Below are positions 1-11,467 of a stretch of DNA of 64,000 nucleotides, piece after piece (positions within the stretch are counted from its first letter, which is position 1; every line of letters begins with the position of its first letter). Position numbers and translations under genes: made by a program. The notes under the pieces are model-generated. The model was not told where the DNA came from, made no database searches, and saw only the letters and a list, made by a program, of their open reading frames with translations. The DNA is taken from the NCBI GenBank assembly GCA_023213395.1, contig CM041465.1:152651741-152715740 (forward strand), written 5' to 3'. This stretch comes from Cycas panzhihuaensis (taxonomy: Eukaryota > Cycadophyta).

Positions 1-850
1 GTCTAACCTCCCCAAGAATGACTTGATTTATTGTTAGGTTCTTGGGGGTGGCATCTTGGCAATGGCCTTAACCTTATTGGGGTCTATTTAGATTCCTTGT
101 TTAGAGACAAGGAAACCTAAGAGCTTATTAGATGTCACTATAAAAATAAATTTAAGCAGGTTTAAGCTGACATGATACTTGTAGTACCTTATGAAGATGG
201 CTCTAAAGTCTATGGGATGATTGGCCCTCTTACGAGAGAGCCCTATCATATCATCCATAAAATCTTCAAGAGTTTTATTTATAAGGTCATGAAAAATAAA
301 TTCCATCACCCTTTGGTAAGTGGCACCTGTATTCTTTAATCCAAAGGGTATGGCCTTGTAAGCAAAGGTCCCACATGAAGTAGTGAAGGTTGTCTTAGGA
401 TGATCTTCAAGGGATATTTGGATCTGGTTATATCTGAAGAAGCCATCTATTAAGGACATGACTTCAAAGCTAGCAGTTCAATCAATGATTTGATCGATCA
501 ATGAGAGAGAGAAGCTGTCCTTAGGACAAGTATTGTTGATATCCCAAAAGTTAACATAAATCCTAATCATCCTATTCTTTTTGGTGATAAGTATCATGTT
601 GGAGATCCACTTAGGGTAATTAATGGAAGTAATAAGTCCTACATCTAGCAACTTTTCCATTTATATTTTAATAACAACTAATAGTTTAGGATGTAAAGGG
701 CATTATTTTTATCACATAGTGTAAACGCTCGAAATGGTAGTGAGGTTATGTGTTACAATGACAAAACCTATACCCTTCATATCTGAATAATCCCATGTAA
801 AAACATCTTGGAATTCTTAGAACAATAGGGTGTATTCCTTTATCTCTTAA
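1..850 (-). pseudogene. Ty3/gypsy (Tat-like) reverse transcriptase relic
   Basis: Reading leftward from about 845, this is the core of a gypsy RT. It starts with a short stretch resembling the region before RT, then EKLLDVGLI, YPKWISN, ITKKN and the CPKD motif (660-478). One in-frame TGA at 475-477 follows. The frame then continues through GFFRYNQI, PFGLKNTGATYQR and FMDDM, which stands in the YVDD position (459-88), to the thumb motif LGFLVSKQGI. A further part of the thumb is readable down to position 1, so the element runs off the window. CPKD plus GLKNTGATYQR is the wording typical of plant Tat/Athila-type gypsy RTs; that clade call is from memory of the family. Gag, protease, RNase H, integrase and LTRs are not in view. 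It ends abruptly where a plus-strand copia relic begins near 860. Confidence 0.8.
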
Positions 851-859
851 GAAAAACAC

Positions 860-2130
860 TCTAACCTAATCTTAATGACCTTACTAGGGACAAGGATGAT
901 ATTCTTTTTTGCCCCTGTACACATGGCATTCAATTGGCCAATCTACCAAATGGATGTGAAGAGTACTTTCCTTAATGAAGAGCTTACAGAAGATGTTTTC
1001 TTGAAGCAACCTCTTGACTATGGTGTTCCAAGCAAAGAACACTTAGTTTATAAGCTCAAGAAAGCATTGTATAGACTAAAGAAAGCACCATGTGCTTGGT
1101 ATATAAGGATTAATGCCTTCCTCACTTAACATAGATTTTATTATTTACCCTTTGACCTAGACTTGTATATTTATGTTAGAGAAAACTTGATCACCATCAT
1201 TATTTTATGTGGATGATCTAGTAATCATAGGGAACAACAGTAAAGGCATAGCTTGGCTATAGTCAAAACTAAAAAGTAACTTTGAGATGATAGATCTTAG
1301 GTTACTCCATTATTTCCTTAGAATTGAAGTTTAATAGGAACTAGACCACATCTTCCTATCTTAATCAAAATATACTAATGAACTCTTGCAAATATTCAAG
1401 ATGATAGATTGTAAGCTAGCACTAACTTCCATAGAAACATGAACCAAGTTGAACCTGGATGAACAAGGCAAATTATTTGATCCTGCTTTATACTAATAAT
1501 TAGTTGGAAGTCCTATCTACCTCACCCACACTCTACCAGATATCTATTATGTAGTTAAGATCTGTTCTAGGTATATGTCAAAACCCAAAGCATCCCACTA
1601 GAATAGTATAACTATAATTCTCAAATATATTTATGGTATATATTAGTTTGGACTTAACTACAACCAAACTAAGACTCCTATCCTCAGAGAATACATAGAT
1701 GTTGACTGGGTAAATTGCCAAGACACTTTCCATTCAACTTTAGGATATAGTTTTGACATGAATTTAGTTGCAATCTCTTAAAGTTGTAAGAAGCAGCTAA
1801 ATATTACCCTTTCCTCCACTAAAGTTAAATATAAAGTAACTGTTCATACCACTATGGAGTTGATTTAGCCTAGAAGAATTCTCACCAAGTTTGGACTTCA
1901 ATAAACTGCACCTACCACTCATTACTATGATAACCAAAGTGTATTGAAGATGACAAGGAATCTAGTCTTCCATGCTAAAACCAAGCATATTAAGGTCTGC
2001 CATTACTTCATTTGTGAGAATGTGTAAAATAAATAAGTAGATATTGTTTACTAATTAATTGAGGACTAGTTGTAGATATCTTCACCAAAGTACTTGTAAA
2101 TCCAAAGTTTAAACTATTTCAACTTATATG
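860..2130 (+). pseudogene. Ty1/copia RT and RNase H relic
   Basis: An 84-codon open stretch at 875-1129 carries [28 protein letters not shown] and AW, the copia RT palm signature. After a stop, more RT is readable in shifting frames: YVDDLV near 1206, SRYMSKPKASH near 1570, and then RNase H pieces such as LSSTKV (about 1810) and the distal HAKTKHIKV motif near 1975. It closes with DIFTKV near 2075 and a PKFKLF-like end. Many stops and frameshifts make it dead. Gag, protease and integrase are missing and no LTR pair was found. Its left end abuts an opposite-strand gypsy relic, so the junction is an insertion or rearrangement breakpoint. Confidence 0.8.
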
Positions 2131-2480
2131 TGTGTACTAGAGGCAACCCCTATTTGTAATTTAATCATAATTTATAAATATATCAGGTCCATCATTTGTG
2201 TCTATATGTCAGCTAATAATATTGATGTAAACATTGGTGGTACATTTATAAATTAAGCCCCACTCACCTCATCTATATATTGGATAATTGTGAATGTGGA
2301 AGCTCTACCGGATTTGAGCCTTGTGGTGTAACAATTTTTCCTATGAATATTTATCTATCTCATATCATTATTTGTGCTTGATTATTTTAATATTTTAATA
2401 GTCTGTAATGGTTTATTGATGATTGCATATAGATTTTAGATCTTATAGATGTTTTCTTATAAGTATACATGTAAACCTCT
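2131..2480. other. AT-rich stretch without recognisable gene
   Basis: It lies between the end of a copia RNase H relic and the start of a gypsy integrase tail. It could be the degraded 3' LTR of the copia relic, because it directly follows the pol end, but I found no partner copy and no clear TG...CA ends. Confidence 0.4.
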
Positions 2481-2484
2481 CAAG

Positions 2485-2868
2485 TAATAAGGGAAATATA
2501 AATTTTCATCTAGATTCTATAGCCCATACCAAATCTGGTAAAGGATTGGATAATTAGCTTATGCCCTTAACTTACCTCAAGGTAGTAAGATTCATGACAT
2601 CTTCTATATATCTAACCTTAAGAAAAAGATGGGGTACTATGTTGGGGCGATAATTATATTATCAATAATATATGAAGAGGGAAAACTTATATTAGAATTT
2701 AAAAGTATAACATATATTTACTAGCATAAGCTCAGATCATAAAATATTATAAAGTATCTAGTTAAATGGAAGGGGCTATGAAAACCAAAGAGAGTGAATA
2801 ATTTATTTAAAATTACCCATCATTACGAACACTTTATAGGCAAAGAAAATTTTTAGAAGGAAGGAATT
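2485..2868 (+). pseudogene. Ty3/gypsy integrase C-terminus with chromodomain
   Basis: Translation in a frame broken by stops gives YKFSSRFYSPYQI, then LNLPQGSKIHDIFYISNLKK, the conserved end of the gypsy integrase GPF/Y module. About 40 codons later comes YLVKWKGL, the core of a plant chromovirus chromodomain. A purine tract (AGAAGGAAGGAATT) at about 2855-2868 follows and fits a polypurine tract directly before an LTR starting TGTTGTGACC. Known role: chromodomains at the integrase end help target insertion to particular chromatin. RT, RNase H and the integrase core are not present upstream, so this is a 3'-terminal fragment. Confidence 0.75.
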
Positions 2869-3151
2869 TGTTGTGACCTAATACAATTATGTAACTCAGG
2901 TATAAATTTGATAAATTATTAGAAGTCAATTTTTTTTATTATTAGGGAGAAGAAATCTTATTATTATTATTGAAAGATAAGCTTTTATTAAAAAGTCATC
3001 ATTTTTTAAAAGTGGCCAATGCTAACATCTATAAATAGAGAATTATCATTCATTTGTAAGCTATCTTTTGTGAGTTAATTTATTTAGGGTCTTTTGACCA
3101 TTTGGCTCTTAGGAGCTTCTTTTCACCTTTTATTTTAATTTTCTTGTATCA
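2869..3151 (+). repeat. Putative 3' LTR of the chromodomain gypsy fragment
   Basis: It starts TGTTGTGACC right after the purine tract and could end GTATCA at 3151. It contains a TATA-like box (CTATAAATAGAG, about 3031-3042). No second copy exists in the window, so the right end is uncertain; the outer limit is 3174, where copia A begins. Confidence 0.45.
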
Positions 3152-3174
3152 TGGAAGTAGATCCTCTTTAGGAT

Positions 3175-3837
3175 TATTAGATAATGTAACAATTATATTT
3201 TAGATATAAAAATTTTAAAAGGTTGGTAGCACAGTGTCCCCCCCAAACTTCTGTGGTGGGATCCAAGGCCTCCCTTGGCTGGGGGTTGTAGTGAGACCTG
3301 GACCTCCCTCCCCCCCACTCGTGCACACAAAGAGGGGGTTTGGGAATGATAGCCCCTAACCCAAAAAACTAGCACTATGAAACATACTAAATTATAAAGA
3401 GAATCAGGGTTGTTTATTTAATATCCTCTAGATTTGATGGCTGAAATTTGTGCCTTATATGACTCTCTTATATAGATCGATTTAGGGTGTTTTTTCATGA
3501 TGTTAATGGCATTCGATGTATTAGATATACTATAAGGAGTAAAGTGGTTGGTTATTGTTGCTATAAATATTTTACTATGGATAATATACATTTCTCCATT
3601 ATTAGATAATAAAGATTGATACCTTTCCTGTGTGGATGTTTCCCTAGCATACTATTAGGGTTTTACCACATTATATCTAATGTATATCTGATGCTTTAGT
3701 TTTCTGATTTATTTATTATATTATATCTAGTTTAAGAACCTACATACTAAATTTTAGTTTCAATTCCTGTAACTAGTTACAAAATAATTTAGATCTTGGT
3801 GGTGGTTTTTGGTTATTGTGACCTAGTTTTCTCAATA
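3175..3837 (+). repeat. 5' LTR of copia A
   Basis: It begins TATTAGATAATG (an original TG mutated to TA, as also seen in the 3' LTR of B) and ends CTCAATA just before the PBS. It aligns over its length with 7886-8535 and with the LTRs of B. A G-rich/C-rich block at about 3230-3365 contains the conserved GATAGCCCC element. Confidence 0.88.
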
Positions 3838-3839
3838 AG

Positions 3840-3851
3840 TGGTATCAGAGC
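3840..3851 (+). promoter_or_regulatory. PBS of copia A (initiator tRNA-Met)
   Basis: TGGTATCAGAGC lies 2 nt after the 5' LTR end. It is the usual plant LTR-retrotransposon primer-binding site complementary to the 3' end of initiator tRNA-Met. Confidence 0.92.
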
Positions 3852-3909
3852 TATTTTGATTTTTGTAGCAAGTTTGTGAAGGTTTTGATGTTGGTTTTTT
3901 ATACACTAA

Positions 3910-6900
3910 ATGGCAAAACTAGTGAATGAAAAATTTGAGGTGGAGAAATTCAATTGTAAGAATAACTTGAAGTTGTAGAAACTCAAAGTGTATGATGTTC
4001 TGGTATAATAAGAGTTATATAGAGCTCTTACAGGTAAATTGAAGAAACCTGCGGGAATAGACAATGATGAATAGGAGGACGATTTAGATAAAAGAGCTCT
4101 TAGCACAATATTACTGTGCTTGGTAGATGAAGTTCTATTTAACATTATAGGGGAGAAGACAGTAGCAATATTATAGACTTGGTTGGAAGCCTTGTACATG
4201 ACTAAATTAGTGGTAAATCAAATCTACTTGAAAAGGTAACTGTACTTATCATAGATGAAGGAAGGTATAAAAATTCTTGATCACTTAAATCTTTTCAATT
4301 CTCTTATTTATTAATTAGCTAGTATCAATGTCACAATTGAGAATAAGGACAAGTCTATTACCTTGTTATGTTTATTACTAGAATCTTGGGATAATATTGT
4401 CGCTTCAATTAGTTTTAGTAGTACACATAAATTAGACTATAATTCTGTTGTAAGTGCTTTGTTGACAAAAGAGGTGGAAGAAGTCTAGTCTTAAAACCTC
4501 CATACTAGAAGCTATAATAATAAGGGGAAAAATGATTAAGAGATGATAAATCTCCAAGGACACATCAAGGTTAAAGTCAAAAGGCAAGAATAATAAGCTC
4601 AGATGTTGGAACTACAGTAAGATAGGTTACCTCAAAGAAGGATTGCTACAAAAGGAAGGAGTTCTAGAAAAAATAAGACCCTAGTAAGGATGTTAATTAG
4701 TTGGAGTTGAAGCAAGATATATATGATGATGCCTTAGTTGCTTGTAATGTTTCCTATTATCATCATGATTGGTTATTAGATTAAGGTACTCCATATAACA
4801 TGTGTATATATAAGAGTTAGTTTTCATTATACCAACCTCTTAATAGTGGTGATGTACTTATCAAAAATAAATTTTCTTATAAGATGATGGGCACTGGTAG
4901 CATCAAAATTAAAATGTTTGATGGTGTAGTGAGAACATTAGCTAAAGTTAGACACGTACCTGATCTAAAAAAAATCTAATTTCCTTGGGTGAACTAAATT
5001 CTGTTGGTTATAAGTACATAGATTATGACAGAGTCTTGAAGGTGTCAAAGGGCATCTTAGTTGTTATGAAAGTCTTAAAGAAATGAAACCTTTATATTTT
5101 GGTGGAAAGTATAGACATCATTCATGCAACTATAATATCAAAAATTGTAGAAGATCTAGCTCAGTCATAGCATTAGAAACTTAGGCATATGAGTGAGAGA
5201 GGACTTAAGGTTTTGATGAACAGTAAGTTGCTTCTTAACTTGCAGCTTTCAGATTTGATTTTTTGTAAATATTATATTTTTAGAAAATAGTATAAACTTA
5301 AGTTTAAAGTATGGAGTCACACTTATAAAGGTATTCTATATTATGTACATTCAGATGTGTGGGGACCAGCCCCTATAATATCCTATGGAAGATCATTATA
5401 CTTTATCACATTTATATATGATTACCCTAGAAAGATATGGGTATATTTTTTGAAAAATAAATCTAAAGTTTTTAATATGTTTAAGCAATTCAAGGCTCTA
5501 GTTGAGAAGAGAACTTATAGATCAATCAAATGTTTAAGAACTGACAATAGAGTTGAGTTCAACTCTTTAGATTTTGAGAACTATTATAGAGAAGTTGGGA
5601 TCGAAAGGCATAAGAGCATTAGCTATACTCTATAGCAGAATGGCATAGCTGAGTACATGAATAGGACTCTCTTAGAAAGAGCAAGAAGCATACTGAGTAA
5701 TATAAGAGTGGAGTAAGGCTTATGGGCAGAAGCTATTCATACAACTTATTATTTTCTAAATAGATCACCATTACTTACAATAAACTATAATATTCCTAAA
5801 GAGGTATAGACTAGACATCCATGCAACTATTCAAATTTGAAAGTTTTTAGTTGTGTTACTTATGCCTTGACTAATAAAATTCAACATTCAAAGTTAGATC
5901 TGAAATCCAAGAGATGTATCTTTATTGGTTATGGTGATAAATATAGTATGAAGGGATATAGGTTGTGGGATCCTACTGCCCATAAAATCACTATTAATAG
6001 AGATGTTATATTTGATGAATCTCCTTTTCTAAAATTAAATAGTGTAGAAGATGAAGTAAAATAAGAGCAAAAAGTTGAATATCAACAGGTCAAGCTTGAG
6101 ACTCATCCATCTTTAAAAATAGAAAAGCAGGAAGAGCTTTCTGAAGATGAATCTAGAATAGATTTATAAGAGTATATGGATACTCCTCCACCAATGGTTA
6201 GAAGATCTACACGAGTCAGACATCCACCTGGTAGGTACAATCCTTCTATTTCTATTACTTTAGTTTCTAATGATGGTGAGCCTACATGCTATCAAAAAGC
6301 AATAAATGATATCCATTGTGAGAAGTAGAAGAGGGTTATGTAGGAAGAGATAAATACTTTAAAGAAAAATAATTCATAGGACTTGGTAGAACTTCCACAT
6401 GGTAGGAAGATTATTGGTTACAAGTGGGTTTTCAAGAAGAAAATAGATGTTGATAGAAAGGTTGACAAATATAGGGTAAGACTGGTGGCTAAAGGCTTTA
6501 CACAAAAAGTAGGTATTGATTTTCATGAGATCTTTTTAGCAATTATTAAACTTATTTCAATTTGAGTTTTATTAACCTTGGTAGCTTCTCTTGATTTAAA
6601 ATTGGAGTAGTTAGATATAAAAATAGCTTTTCTACATGGGCATTTAGATGAGGAGATCTATATAGATTAACCATAAGGGTTTGTATAAGATGGCAAGAAA
6701 AGACTTATTTGTAAGCTCAGGAAATCATTGCATGGCCTCAAGTAATTACCTAGGCAATAGCACAAAAAGTTTGATGCCTTTATAGAAAGCCAAAATTTCA
6801 AAAGAAGTGAGTATGATTATTATATTTATTTTAAATTCTTAGGTAATGTCTTATTCATTATCTTGGTATTGTATGTTGATAACATGCTAGTTGCAAGCAA

Positions 6901-7837
6901 GAGTATGGTAGAAATTAATAAATTAAAAGCTCAATTGGCTAGGACTTTTGATATGAAGGCTCTAATAGTTGCAAAATAAATCTTAAGTATGGAGATACAT
7001 AGAGATAGGAAAAGTAGTAAGCTATGGTTATCACAGAAGAAATATATGGCAAAGGTGCTAACCAGATTTAGTGTGGAAAATGTGAAACTATTTAGTATCT
7101 CATTCGCTTCCCATTTCAAGCTTTCTTCGAGTATGAGTCCTAATAGTGAAGAAGAAAAGGATTATATGTCTCATATACCTTATGCCAGTGTAGTAGAAAG
7201 TTTGATGTATGCTATGGTATGTACAAGACTTGATATTTCACATGCAGTTAATATAGTTTGTAAGTTTATGGTAAATCTAAGAAAGGAACATTGGGTAGCA
7301 TTGAAATTGGTGCTTCAGTATTTGAGAGGCACAAGTGACTATTGCATCAACTTTGAAGGTATAGGTAATCAGGTTTGTAGGTATGTTGATTCAAACTTTA
7401 GAGGAGATTTAGATAAGAGAAGGTCTACTTCGGGTTATGTATTTACTCTTGTAAATGGTCTAGTTAGTTGGATGTCAAAATTATGGAGTACAATTACATT
7501 ATCGACTATAAAAGTAGAATATGTTGCTACATCACATGCTTATAAGGAAGAAATCTAGTTACAGGGTCCATTAGTTAATCTTGGAAAGAAATAAGAAAAT
7601 GTAAAGCTATTTTGTGATAGTCAAAGTGTTATTTACTTAATAAAGAATCTAGTTTATCATAGTAGGATAAGGCGTATTGCTTTTAAGTACTATTCTATTA
7701 GATAGGTTGTGGAAATAGGTAGAGTGGCACTTGAGAAGCTTAACACAAAATAGAATTATATTGACATATTCACAAAACTAGCACTATTGAAGAAGTTTAA
7801 ATGGTGCTTGATTTTTCTTAGTTTGCAGAAAAGGTGA
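3910..7837 (+). pseudogene. Copia A gag-pol, heavily mutated
   Basis: Gag starts at ATG 3910 in the same context as in B and runs to a broken zinc knuckle near 4600 (CWNYSKIGYLKEG). The protease site near 4775 reads WLLD then a stop, where family members have DSGA. Integrase is readable from about 5340: SDVWG, then FITFIYDY and RTDNRVEF in the open stretch 5357-5635. RT runs from about 6300 (LPHGRK, YKWVFKKK, RVRLVAKGF) to LYVDNMLVASK near 6870, so the second catalytic Asp of YVDD is Asn. RNase H lies in the 189-codon stretch 6989-7558 (YVDSNFRGDLDKRRSTSGY) and the frame ends with a TGA near 7835. Loss of function is certain. The clade (Tork-like) is an inference from gag wording. Confidence 0.88.
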
Positions 7838-7885
7838 TGAATAGTCTAAGAAAGATATTAAGTAAATTATTGTTAACATGGAGAT

Positions 7886-8535
7886 TGTTAACAACAATGT
7901 TTTAGACATAAAAATTTTGATAGGTTGGTAGTGCAGTTTTCTCTCTAAACTTTTATGAGGGGATCCAAGGGGGAAAAGAGCCCCTCTTGGAGTGGGGGGA
8001 GGGGGGGTGTAGGGAGACCCCCATTCCACTGTAAAGAGGGAGTTTAGGGGTAATAGCCCTCGACCTAAAAAACTAGCATTATGAAACATACTAAATTATA
8101 AAGAGAATGTGGTCATTCATTTAAAATATTTTAGATTTAATGGTTGAGATTTATGCCTTATATGACTCTCTTATATAGCTTGATTTAGGGTGTTTTTTCA
8201 TTATATTAATGACATTAGATGTATTGTATGTAGTGTGAAGAGTAGGGTGGTTGGTTATTGTTACTATGAACATTCTTTTATGGATTATATATATTTCTCC
8301 ATTCTTGAATAATAAAGATCGATACATTTCCTATGTGGATGTTTTCCTAGCACACTACTAGGGTTTTACCATGTTATATCTATTGTATATGTGATGTCAT
8401 TCTAATTTATTTATTGTATTATTTTTGGTTTAAGAACTTGCATGTTAAATTTTAGTTTCAATTCTTGTAACTATTTGCAAAATAGTTTAGTTCTTAGTTA
8501 CGATTTCTAGTTATTAGGACCTAGTTTTCTCAACA
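7886..8535 (+). repeat. 3' LTR of copia A
   Basis: It starts TGTTAACAACAATG directly after the purine run TGGAGAT and ends CTCAACA before the TSD AGGAT. It pairs with 3175-3837. Relative to B and to its own 5' LTR it lacks about 10 bp near the start. Confidence 0.88.
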
Positions 8536-8540
8536 AGGAT

Positions 8541-9209
8541 CACTTTAGACTATGATACAATAGTAGAATCATCCAACTATATCATTTGATAAATTAACAA
8601 ATCTGTTAGTGAAATACTAAATAATATTAGTCTAAGCTAATCATATATAAGATCCTTCATAAGCTCTTTTCACATACTCTAAGTTATTTTAATGACCTAA
8701 AGCATAGAATTAGCAACCACAAATTATAGCTAAAATATATAATAATTCTAGAACTCAAAAATAGAATAGAGTTCCAATCTTACATATAAGAATCCTAATC
8801 CTAGGTTTAATAACTCTAATCCTAGTTTATTATGGAACTTTAATCAACACTTAATACAAAATTTTCCCCATGGTCAAATTCTAATTAATTTAAAAATTTT
8901 AAATAGAAACCTATATAGAATCCTAAGTTTGATTAAAATATAGTTCAAACTTGTACCTAATACCATAAAAAGGAATATATTAAAGTGGTTTATAGGAAAT
9001 AAATAGTTTGTAAGACATAGAAAGCCTCTAAAGAAACTCAACAAAAGTCTAATTAGTCTAACTATATTCACATCTTTCTTTTCTACACTTATATCATCTT
9101 TGTCTCCTCTAGTTCTAAATTCAAGTACCTCCCACCATATGATAAGCGTACCAAAACTATTTTTTCTTGTATAAAGCTAGTGTTAATATAAATGATAAAT
9201 TATCATTTG
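8541..9209 (+). pseudogene. Copia Y relic: gag end and protease start
   Basis: The oldest layer in the centre of the window. A frame starting right at the A insertion reads TLDYDTIVESS, like the copia gag motif GL.YD.IV.S, then an Asn-rich tract (NPNPRFNNSNP, about 8783-8815). Near 9115 it reads VLNSSTSHHM, a decayed copia protease site (family form DSGASHHM, with the catalytic Asp now Asn). The frame is cut by the X insertion at 9209 and resumes 48 kb away at 57563 with integrase and RT of a plus-strand copia. The link rests on the TSD and on reading order, not on sequence overlap. Expected upstream gag and 5' LTR are replaced by A and the gypsy fragment. Confidence 0.6.
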
Positions 9210-9553
9210 TATTAGGATTAATATCCTTCACTTAACTCTCACCTTAAGAACATGTGAGTATATACATCCTCATGATAAGTTAAGGTAGGATTATTTTATT
9301 ATGCATTATCATTATTTTATATTTTCTTAAATTTAGAGGTTGAGGAGGATTCCCTTCTCCCTCCCAAGTATATATTTTATAGGGTTCAAAACCCTAGTGT
9401 TCTTCAACCCCACCTTTATCGAAGGAATTTATATGTACTTTCTTCAAATATAACTTAATACAATGATATTTATAATGTGTACTCTCAATATGGCTTGAAT
9501 GTTACTTTGATTTGTATGTTCACTTACTCTACTTTGTTCTCCATACTCTAACA
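9210..9553 (+). repeat. 5' LTR of element X, duplicated copy 1
   Basis: It starts TATTAGGATTAATATCC (preceded by ATTTG, 9205-9209) and ends ACTCTAACA, followed by TAGTATCAGAGC, a PBS with one change. It matches 9956-10298 and the 3' LTR 57228-57557. Confidence 0.85.
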
Positions 9554-9955
9554 TAGTATCAGAGCATATTGTTCTTGGGCCTCTAACATTATCTTGGCAA
9601 CCTTTGTGTTGAATCTTTGTCAAATTCTAATTAATTAAAAATTTTTAATTAGAAACCTATCTAGAATCCTAAGTTTGATTAAACTATAGTTCAAACTTGT
9701 ACCTATTACCACAAAAAGGAATATAGTAAAGTGGTTTATAGGAAACAAATAGTTTTTGAGGCATGGAAAGCCTCTAAAAGAACTCAACAAAAGTCTAATT
9801 AGTCTAACTATATTTACATCTTACTTTTCTACACCTATATCATCTTCATCTCCTCTATTTCTAAATTCAAATACCTCACACCATATGATAAGGGCACGAA
9901 AACTACTTTTTCTTGTATAAATCTAGTGTTAATATAAATGATAAATTATCATTTG

Positions 9956-10298
9956 TATTAGGATTAATATCCTTCACTTAACTCTCACCTTAAGAACATG
10001 TGAGTGTACACATCCTCATGATAAGTTAAGGTAGGATTATTTTATTATGCATTATCATTATTTTATATTTTCTTGAATTTAGAGGTTGAGGAGGATTCCC
10101 TTCTTCCTCCTAAGTATATATTTTATAGGGTTCAAAACCCTAGTGTTCTTCAACCCCACCTTTATCAAGGAATTTATATATACTTTCTTCAAATATAACT
10201 TAATACAATGATATTTACAATATGTACTCTCAATATGGCTTGAATGTTACTTTGATTTATATGTTCACTTGCTCTACTTTGTTCTTCATACTCTAACA
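9956..10298 (+). repeat. 5' LTR of element X, copy 2
   Basis: Same LTR as 9210-9553, with ATTTG at 9951-9955 and the PBS-like TAGTATCAGAGC at 10299-10310. This copy is followed by the longer continuation of the X leader. Confidence 0.85.
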
Positions 10299-10310
10299 TA
10301 GTATCAGAGC
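10299..10310 (+). promoter_or_regulatory. PBS of element X
   Basis: TAGTATCAGAGC, one base off the initiator tRNA-Met PBS, begins immediately after the LTR. The duplicate is at 9554-9565. Confidence 0.75.
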
Positions 10311-11056
10311 ATATTGTTCTTGGGCCTCTAACATTATATTGGCAACCTTTGTGTTAATCTTGGAAACATTTGTAAAAGAGCATCAAGACCTTGGCTATAT
10401 TTAGCTTCATTACTTAGCATCAAAGTAATAGATCTTGGCTACATTTACATTTGTAGATTTTGGATTATATTTAGGGTTAGATCTTAGCTACATGAGCATA
10501 TTGACCTTGGTAACATTAGTATCATAGCTTAAGATAAGTAGTATATTGCTTTTATTTAGCTTTTTATAAGATTTATTGATAGTTGTCATACTATTTTTTG
10601 CTAAAAACTTGATTCTTTTGATCCATATGCTCAAAATAACCTATATTTTCTTAGATCTATGCAATTTTTGTAGCCATAATCAACCTAACAAATGTTTAGA
10701 GTCATTACATTAGTATTTCAACTAATGTTTCTTATGATTTTAATCTTTTTGTACTAATTTTTTTAGGTTTTATAATAGAATAATTTATATTTTCTTAGAT
10801 CCGCATGCGAGTTTATAGCCATAATCAACCTAACAAATGTTTGGAGTTATTACATTAACATTTTAACTAATATTTTTTATGATTTTAATTATTTTCTACT
10901 AATTTTTTGAGGTTTTGCAAGGAACTTAGATTTCTATAGGCTAGTGCACTCTCCACGGTGATCCAAAATATATCAAGCAACCACTCATTTTGAAGCTCTC
11001 TGAGTTAGCTCTGTAATGGATATGATGGATGTGAAAACCATTAGCCCTACGAGGAA
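10311..11056 (+). other. X leader, first segment, with a 144-bp tandem repeat
   Basis: Non-coding. It has recurring CTTGGCTACATTTA-like phrases (about 10390-10520) and an imperfect two-copy repeat of about 144 bp (10642-10785, 10786-10919) sharing TATATTTTCTTAGATC and ATAATCAACCTAACAAATG. It stops at the C insertion site, where the TSD ATATC begins at 11057. Confidence 0.65.
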
Positions 11057-11061
11057 ATATC

Positions 11062-11453
11062 TGTTAGGGATATAACCCCTAACTTACCATCTCTTATATT
11101 CTCTTATATCTTCTACTTCTTCTCTCTTATATCTTCTCTTATATCTTTTATTTCTTTCACTTTTTCCCTCTTCTTAATATCCCACATGCATAAGTAAAAG
11201 GTTGTGTTGCAGTTATTGAGAACTATATATATTTATGTAATATCCTACATGTATAAATAGGAGGTTGGGTAGTGATCATATAGCCATATATATATTTATG
11301 TAATCCTTAGAGTAAGGTATCTTAAATATCATTGTTATTGCATGTAATTGGGAGGTTGCCTCCTCAAAGGGTATTACAATATAAGTGCTCTTTTTAGTGT
11401 TATTTGCGTGTTATATTAGGATGTAATTGTTATTAAGGAGTGGTATCCTACCA
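11062..11453 (+). repeat. 5' LTR of gypsy C
   Basis: 392 bp from TGTTAGGGAT to ATCCTACCA; it pairs with 22046-22427. It contains repeated CTCTTATATCTTCT pyrimidine runs near its start. Confidence 0.92.
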
Positions 11454-11455
11454 AG

Positions 11456-11467
11456 TGGTATTAAAGC
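11456..11467 (+). promoter_or_regulatory. PBS of gypsy C
   Basis: TGGTATTAAAGC, 2 nt after the LTR, is a decayed initiator tRNA-Met PBS (two changes from TGGTATCAGAGC). Confidence 0.75.

Larger units (their letters stand above)
3175..8535 (+). mobile_element. Copia element A (complete, inactive)
   Basis: A 5.4-kb Ty1/copia element with two LTRs (3175-3837, 7886-8535), an initiator-Met PBS, a purine tract and a perfect 5-bp target-site duplication AGGAT at 3170-3174 and 8536-8540. The internal region follows gag-PR-IN-RT-RH order. It is a sister copy of element B (16230-21526): the coding regions line up throughout. It is dead, with dozens of stops, a stop directly after the protease Asp, and YVDN in place of YVDD in RT. 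The right flank is the gag of older copia Y; the left flank is the gypsy LTR fragment. Confidence 0.9.
8873..10354 (+). repeat. 746-bp direct tandem duplication (2 copies)
   Basis: The unit 8873-9618 is repeated at 9619-10354 with small differences. Both copies hold the same order: Y protease region, ATTTG, X LTR, X PBS, and the first part of the X leader. Because the Y/X junction is inside the unit, the duplication happened after X inserted into Y. Confidence 0.9.

Noticed and set aside
9210-10298. A short LTR element bounded by the two X-type LTRs
   Set aside because: Sequence both left and right of the two LTRs is also duplicated, which shows tandem duplication of a locus and not an element with two LTRs.
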